Of a stretch of 26,244 bases of DNA, positions 23,061-26,244 are shown in pieces. The notes beneath the pieces were generated by a model. The model ran no database searches, was not told the DNA's origin, and was given only the letters and a program-made list of their open reading frames with translations. Origin of the DNA: an uncultured Chloroflexota bacterium. GTDB taxonomy: Bacteria > Chloroflexota > Limnocylindria > Limnocylindrales > CSP1-4. The translations under genes and the position numbers were made by a program. The stretch spans positions 1 through 26,244 of the forward strand of contig CAIYZX010000104.1 of NCBI GenBank assembly GCA_903930745.1, in the 5' to 3' direction. Position 1 is the stretch's first letter, and every line of letters starts with the position of its first letter.

Positions 23061-23143
23061 GCCGGCGGCCGCCCCACCCCGGGCGGCCGCCGGCACACAC
23101 CGACGGCTGTTTGCACGGGCAGGCAGATGGCCGTCGGTGTGTG
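23061..23143. repeat. Two further perfect 14-bp-arm inverted repeats
   Basis: GCCGGCGGCCGCCC (23061-23074) pairs with GGGCGGCCGCCGGC (23081-23094) over a six-base loop. Starting at the shared base 23094, CACACACCGACGGC (23094-23107) pairs with GCCGTCGGTGTGTG (23130-23143) over a 22-base loop. Both stems are perfect. The stretch 23033-23244 between convergent nirK and the CoA-transferase holds no gene. Confidence 0.8.
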
Positions 23144-23244
23144 TCCGGGGACATGTTCCGGAGCAGAGCCGCGCGGATGCCGGGCCCGGTGCCGGGACGT
23201 CTCGGGCGAGGCGAGGCCATGAGCCGCGCGCGGTCCGCCGGCGG

Positions 23245-24552
23245 TCAGATGACGCCGCGGGCCGCCAGGTCGTCGATGGCGGCCGGCTCGTAGCCCAGCT
23301 CCGCCAGGATCTCGCGGCTGTGCTCGCCGAGGAGCGGCGGCGCGGTCCGGATGGTGGCGGGCGTGGCCGAGAGCTGGAACGGGATGCCGGCTTGGCGGAG
23401 CGTGCCCAGGACCGGGTGCTCCACGGTGGCGTCCATGCCCAGCGCCTGTGCCTGGGGCATTGCGAAGGCGGCGGCGATGTCGTTGATGGCGCCGCAGGGG
23501 ATCTCCGCCTCGTCCAGCGCCTGGAGCCACCGTGCCGTGGTGCCGTCCGCGAACCGGGCCGCCAGGATCGCGCGCAGCTTCAGGCGGTTCGCCACGCGGT
23601 CGCCGTTGGTGGCGTAGCGGGGATCGTGCTGGAGGTCCGGCGTGCCCAGGAGCTCGCAGAGGCGGGCCCACTGGCGCTCGCTGCCCACGGCGAGGGCGAG
23701 CTCGCCATCGGCGGTCGCGAAGATCTCGTACGGGACGATGTTCGGGTGCGCGTTGCCCAGCCTGCCAGGGGCGTGGCCGCTGACGAAGGCGTTCTGCGCC
23801 TGGTTCACGAGCACCGCGAGGGTGCTGCCGAGGAGGCTGACGTCGATGCGCTGGCCGCCGCCGCCGTGGCCGCGCCCTGTCGCGCCTGGGGTGCCCGCCC
23901 CGCCGCCGGCCGGGCCCCGGGCGATGAGGCTCGCGAGGACGCTCACGGTGGCGAACAGCCCGGTGACCACGTCGCTGATCGCCACGCCCACCTTGGTGGG
24001 CCCGCCGCCATCCTGGTCCCTGGCGCCGGTGATGCTCATCAGGCCGCCCTGGGCCTGGATCACGAAGTCATAGCCGGGCTTCTGGGCGTCCGGGCCGGTG
24101 GGGCCGTAGCCGCTGACGGCGAGGTGGACGAGGTCCCTGTTGATCTCGTCCAGGGCGTCGTCGCCGAAGCCAAGCCTGGCGAGGCCGCCCACGCGGAAGT
24201 TCTCGATGAACACGTCCGCATCGGCCAGCAGCCGGCGGAGGATCGCCTTGCCATCGGCCGTCTTGAGGTCCAGGCGGAGCGAGCGCTTGTTGCGGTTGAC
24301 CGCGAGGTAGTACGCGGCGGTGCGCGTGCCGTCCTCCTCGCTGCCCACCCAGGGCGGACCCCAGCCGCGAGTGCCGTCACCCTCCGGCGGCTCGATCTTC
24401 ACCACGTCCGCGCCAAGATCCGCCAGCAGCATGGTGCAGTACGGGCCGGCGAGCACAGCGGAGCAGTCCACCACGCGGATCCCCGCGAGAGGGCCCGGGC
24501 TGGGAGCGGGGCTGACGAGCCCGTCCTGCGTGTGGTCGTGCGCCTGGCTCAT
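23245..24552 (-). CDS. CaiB/BaiF family (class III) CoA-transferase
   Basis: This 435-residue class III CoA-transferase opens its fold with LAGIRVVDCSAVLAGPYCTM and LGADVVKIEPPEGDGTR. It has NRNKRSLRLDLK, then FIENFRVG and the catalytic Asp162 in KPGYDFVIQAQGGLMSITG. The C-terminal PFQLSATPATIR and PPLLGEHSREIL are typical. The enzyme moves CoA between carboxylic acids; relatives act on carnitine, formyl/oxalyl, succinyl/mesaconyl and bile acid thioesters. A Gly-rich stretch of about 20 residues near 230-250 is an insertion in the hinge. The ATG at 24552 starts near the fold; an upstream ATG at 24609 is possible. Carnitine-type CoA chemistry would fit a betaine theme, but it lies beyond the nitrite module, so a link is uncertain. 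Confidence 0.9.
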   Translation of the reverse strand: MSQAHDHTQDGLVSPAPSPGPLAGIRVVDCSAVLAGPYCTMLLADLGADVVKIEPPEGDGTRGWGPPWVGSEEDGTRTAAYYLAVNRNKRSLRLDLKTADGKAILRRLLADADVFIENFRVGGLARLGFGDDALDEINRDLVHLAVSGYGPTGPDAQKPGYDFVIQAQGGLMSITGARDQDGGGPTKVGVAISDVVTGLFATVSVLASLIARGPAGGGAGTPGATGRGHGGGGQRIDVSLLGSTLAVLVNQAQNAFVSGHAPGRLGNAHPNIVPYEIFATADGELALAVGSERQWARLCELLGTPDLQHDPRYATNGDRVANRLKLRAILAARFADGTTARWLQALDEAEIPCGAINDIAAAFAMPQAQALGMDATVEHPVLGTLRQAGIPFQLSATPATIRTAPPLLGEHSREILAELGYEPAAIDDLAARGVI

Positions 24553-24627
24553 GCCGCCGATGGTAGCCCGCGGGCCGGTGCGCGCGTCCGGCCGTCTCGG
24601 GCCCGGCACCTCGGGGACGCAGGCGGG

Positions 24628-25248
24628 TCAGGACGCGGGCGCGGCCTCGTCCGGGATCGTGATGTCCACCACCTGCGCGCCGGTGGCGCGGACCAGGTCC
24701 GCGGGCGCCAGGTGGACGTTGAGGCCCCGCGCGCCGCCACCGATCGCCACCACTTCGCGGTCCATGATCGTCGCGTCCGCGATCACCGGCCAGGGGCGGC
24801 GGGCACCGAACGGCGTGATCGCACCGCGCACGTAGCCGGTCTCGGCCTTCGCCTCCTCCTCGGTGGGGAGCGTCAGGCGGTTCGTGCCCAGGAGCTGGCG
24901 CAGCTTCGGCCAGTTGAAACGGCGGCCACCCGGGACCAAGACGAAGAAGAAGTCATCCGCGGCGCGGCGGACGAGGATGGACCGGAGCAGGCTCCCCAGC
25001 GGGATGTCCTGGAAGCGGGCGCTCTCCTCGGCGCTCCTTGCGATCTGCGTCTGGACCGGGCGGTACGCGATGCCGGCGGCGTCCAGGGCCTCCATCGCCG
25101 GGGTGCGCGGTGCCGCGGGCGCGGCGGGCGTGGCGGGGGCAGCGGTCTCGACGGCCGCACCGGGCGCCTCGGGAGTGGCGGGCGCCTCGGGAGTGGCGGA
25201 CGCTTCGGGAGTGGCGGACGCCTCGGCGGCGGAGATCTCGTCTGTCAT
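24628..25248 (-). CDS. YbaK/EbsC-type aminoacyl-tRNA editing domain protein
   Basis: This 206-residue protein has a C-terminal YbaK/ProX editing domain (about 50-200) with AMEALDAAGIAYRPVQTQ at its start, then a KLRQLLGTNRLTLPTEEEA segment and GYVRGAITPFG, the conserved Gly-rich part of the pocket. Relatives hydrolyse mischarged tRNAs (for example Cys-tRNAPro or Ala-tRNAPro). The first 50 residues are a low-complexity Ala/Pro/Thr/Glu tail encoded by an 18-bp tandem repeat and are not part of the domain. A second possible start is ATG at 25095, directly before the fold; neither start has a strong ribosome site. It is divergent from the PIG-L gene. Confidence 0.85.
   Translation of the reverse strand: MTDEISAAEASATPEASATPEAPATPEAPGAAVETAAPATPAAPAAPRTPAMEALDAAGIAYRPVQTQIARSAEESARFQDIPLGSLLRSILVRRAADDFFFVLVPGGRRFNWPKLRQLLGTNRLTLPTEEEAKAETGYVRGAITPFGARRPWPVIADATIMDREVVAIGGGARGLNVHLAPADLVRATGAQVVDITIPDEAAPAS
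25166..25219. repeat. 18-bp tandem repeat in the editing-protein gene
   Basis: Three near-identical copies of GCCTCGGGAGTGGCGGGC (25166-25183, 25184-25201, 25202-25219) plus a partial fourth encode the ATPEA-type repeats of the N-terminal tail (gene on the minus strand). Confidence 0.85.
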
Positions 25249-25335
25249 CGTCCGCGCAGGGTACCAGCGGGCCTTCGGACGGGCGATCCGCGGAACGGCG
25301 CTACGATCGCGGCCTCACGGAGGAGCCACGAACCC
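25249..25335. promoter_or_regulatory. Divergent promoter region of the editing-protein and PIG-L genes
   Basis: TACGAT at 25302-25307 could be the -10 box of the PIG-L gene; no good -35 was found at 17 bases. AGGAG at 25321-25325 is its ribosome site. Confidence 0.35.
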
Positions 25336-26244
25336 ATGACCGAGACGTCCCAGATCGACGCCACCCCGACGCCCCAGGCCCACCGCCTCACGCTGCTGAC
25401 CACGCACGCGCATCCCGATGACGAGACCATCGGCACCGGCGGCGTCATGGCGAAGGCCGTCAAGCAGGGCCGGCGCGTGGTCCTCGTCACGTGCACGCGC
25501 GGCGAGATGGGCGACATCGTGGTCCCCGAGATGGACACGCCGGACAACCACCGGCGCCTTGGCGAGATCCGCATGGGCGAGCTGGAGCACGCGATGGCGG
25601 CGCTGGGCGTGACCGAGTGGGAGAACCTGGGCTACAAGGACTCGGACATGATGGGCCGCCCGGGCAACCGCGACGCGCGGTGCTTCTGGCAGGCGAACCT
25701 GGACGAGGCCATCGGCCGCATGGTCTTCATGGTCCGCACGTTCAAGCCGGACGTGATGACCACGTACAACGACTTCGGCGGCTACGGCCACCCGGACCAC
25801 ATCCGGACCCACCTCGTGGCGGTTGGCGCCTTCGAGCGTGCCGGCGATCCCGCCTGGTACCCGGAGCAGCTGGCGCCGGAGCACGGTGGCACGGGTGCCG
25901 AGGCGAAGGACGGTGGCCTGGCGCCCTGGACCCCGGCGAAGCTCTACGAGCAGGCGATCCCCGCGTCCGTGCGGCGCGCGATCCAGGACCGGATGGACGC
26001 CATCGGCGAGCGGAGCTTCTGGAGCCCGCCGGAGAACGCCACCCCGGAGCAGCTGGCCGAGTACGAGGGGTACATGGCCCGGATGCTGGTCCCGGACGAG
26101 AGGATCACGGCGTGGGTGGACATCGACGCGGAGATCGAGCAGCGCTGGGACGCCATGCGCGCGCACGTGACGCAGATCAGCGACGAGAACCCGTTCGTCC
26201 GGTTCGGCCGCACCGCCTGGCGCGAGTTCTGGACCAAGGAGGCC
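25336..26244 (+). CDS. PIG-L family deacetylase, mycothiol S-conjugate amidase-like (3' end outside window)
   Basis: The frame is open from ATG 25336 to the window end, giving 303 residues with no stop seen. It has the zinc-site motif HAHPDDETIGTGG at about 24-36, then TRGEMGD and the second metal/catalytic motif GYGHPDHIRTH with His152 and His155. Both are standard for PIG-L/LmbE deacetylases. The length and the FGGYGHPDH and ENPFVRFGR segments resemble mycothiol S-conjugate amidase (Mca) and MshB of Actinobacteria, which remove detoxified thiol conjugates or an N-acetyl group; related enzymes occur in Chloroflexota. The final residues (REFWTKEA) look close to the normal C-terminus. A thiol-conjugate role is a family-based guess. 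Confidence 0.87.
   Translation, partial: MTETSQIDATPTPQAHRLTLLTTHAHPDDETIGTGGVMAKAVKQGRRVVLVTCTRGEMGDIVVPEMDTPDNHRRLGEIRMGELEHAMAALGVTEWENLGYKDSDMMGRPGNRDARCFWQANLDEAIGRMVFMVRTFKPDVMTTYNDFGGYGHPDHIRTHLVAVGAFERAGDPAWYPEQLAPEHGGTGAEAKDGGLAPWTPAKLYEQAIPASVRRAIQDRMDAIGERSFWSPPENATPEQLAEYEGYMARMLVPDERITAWVDIDAEIEQRWDAMRAHVTQISDENPFVRFGRTAWREFWTKEA

Noticed and set aside
1..26244. tRNA, rRNA, transposase or phage genes
   Set aside because: None recognised on either strand; the window looks like chromosomal metabolic DNA without clear mobile-element ends.

Overview
This is a high-GC (roughly 70%), densely packed bacterial window with many GTG starts. It reads as a free-living heterotroph of the Chloroflexota (Limnocylindria-like) or a high-GC actinobacterium. 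Pointers are lipoproteins with Ala/Thr/Pro linkers, a mycothiol-amidase-like PIG-L protein and a Cu nitrite reductase with an extra cupredoxin domain. I cannot fix the taxon from sequence alone.

Bases 1-14436 are all coded on the minus strand and form a catabolic island. Read in the direction of transcription it contains: a dimethylglycine/sarcosine dehydrogenase-like flavoprotein with a GcvT half, then etfB and etfA (overlapping genes); a five-gene branched-chain-amino-acid-type ABC importer (binding lipoprotein, LivG, LivF, LivH, LivM); a DapA-family aldolase/deaminase; a flavin amine oxidase-like protein; a CBS-BON protein; two tandem SDR dehydrogenases; and the first 26 codons of a proline racemase/hydroxyproline epimerase family gene cut by the window edge. 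Hairpins split this into several transcription units.

Bases 14437-17901 hold the divergent control region, with a 10-bp-arm inverted repeat carrying a -35 box in each direction. They also hold a GntR/FCD repressor gene, a 648-base intergenic stretch rich in small repeats, and a non-pyrrolysine MttB-family (trimethylamine/betaine:corrinoid) methyltransferase. Next comes a GlxA/GbdR-like AraC regulator on the minus strand. The demethylating flavoprotein, ETF, MttB homologue and GbdR-like regulator together suggest uptake and stepwise demethylation of a quaternary or tertiary amine (glycine betaine, dimethylglycine, or a proline/hydroxyproline betaine). Electrons would go to ETF and C1 units to folate or a corrinoid. 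The substrate is inference.

Bases 19041-23143 form a nitrogen-oxide/copper module: an Rrf2 regulator with three cysteines, a GNAT acetyltransferase, a polytopic membrane protein and a divergent nirK. An AT-rich dyad lies between the last two, and a run of strong hairpins follows nirK. Bases 23245-26244 carry a class III CoA-transferase, a YbaK-type editing-domain protein and a divergent PIG-L deacetylase that runs off the window.
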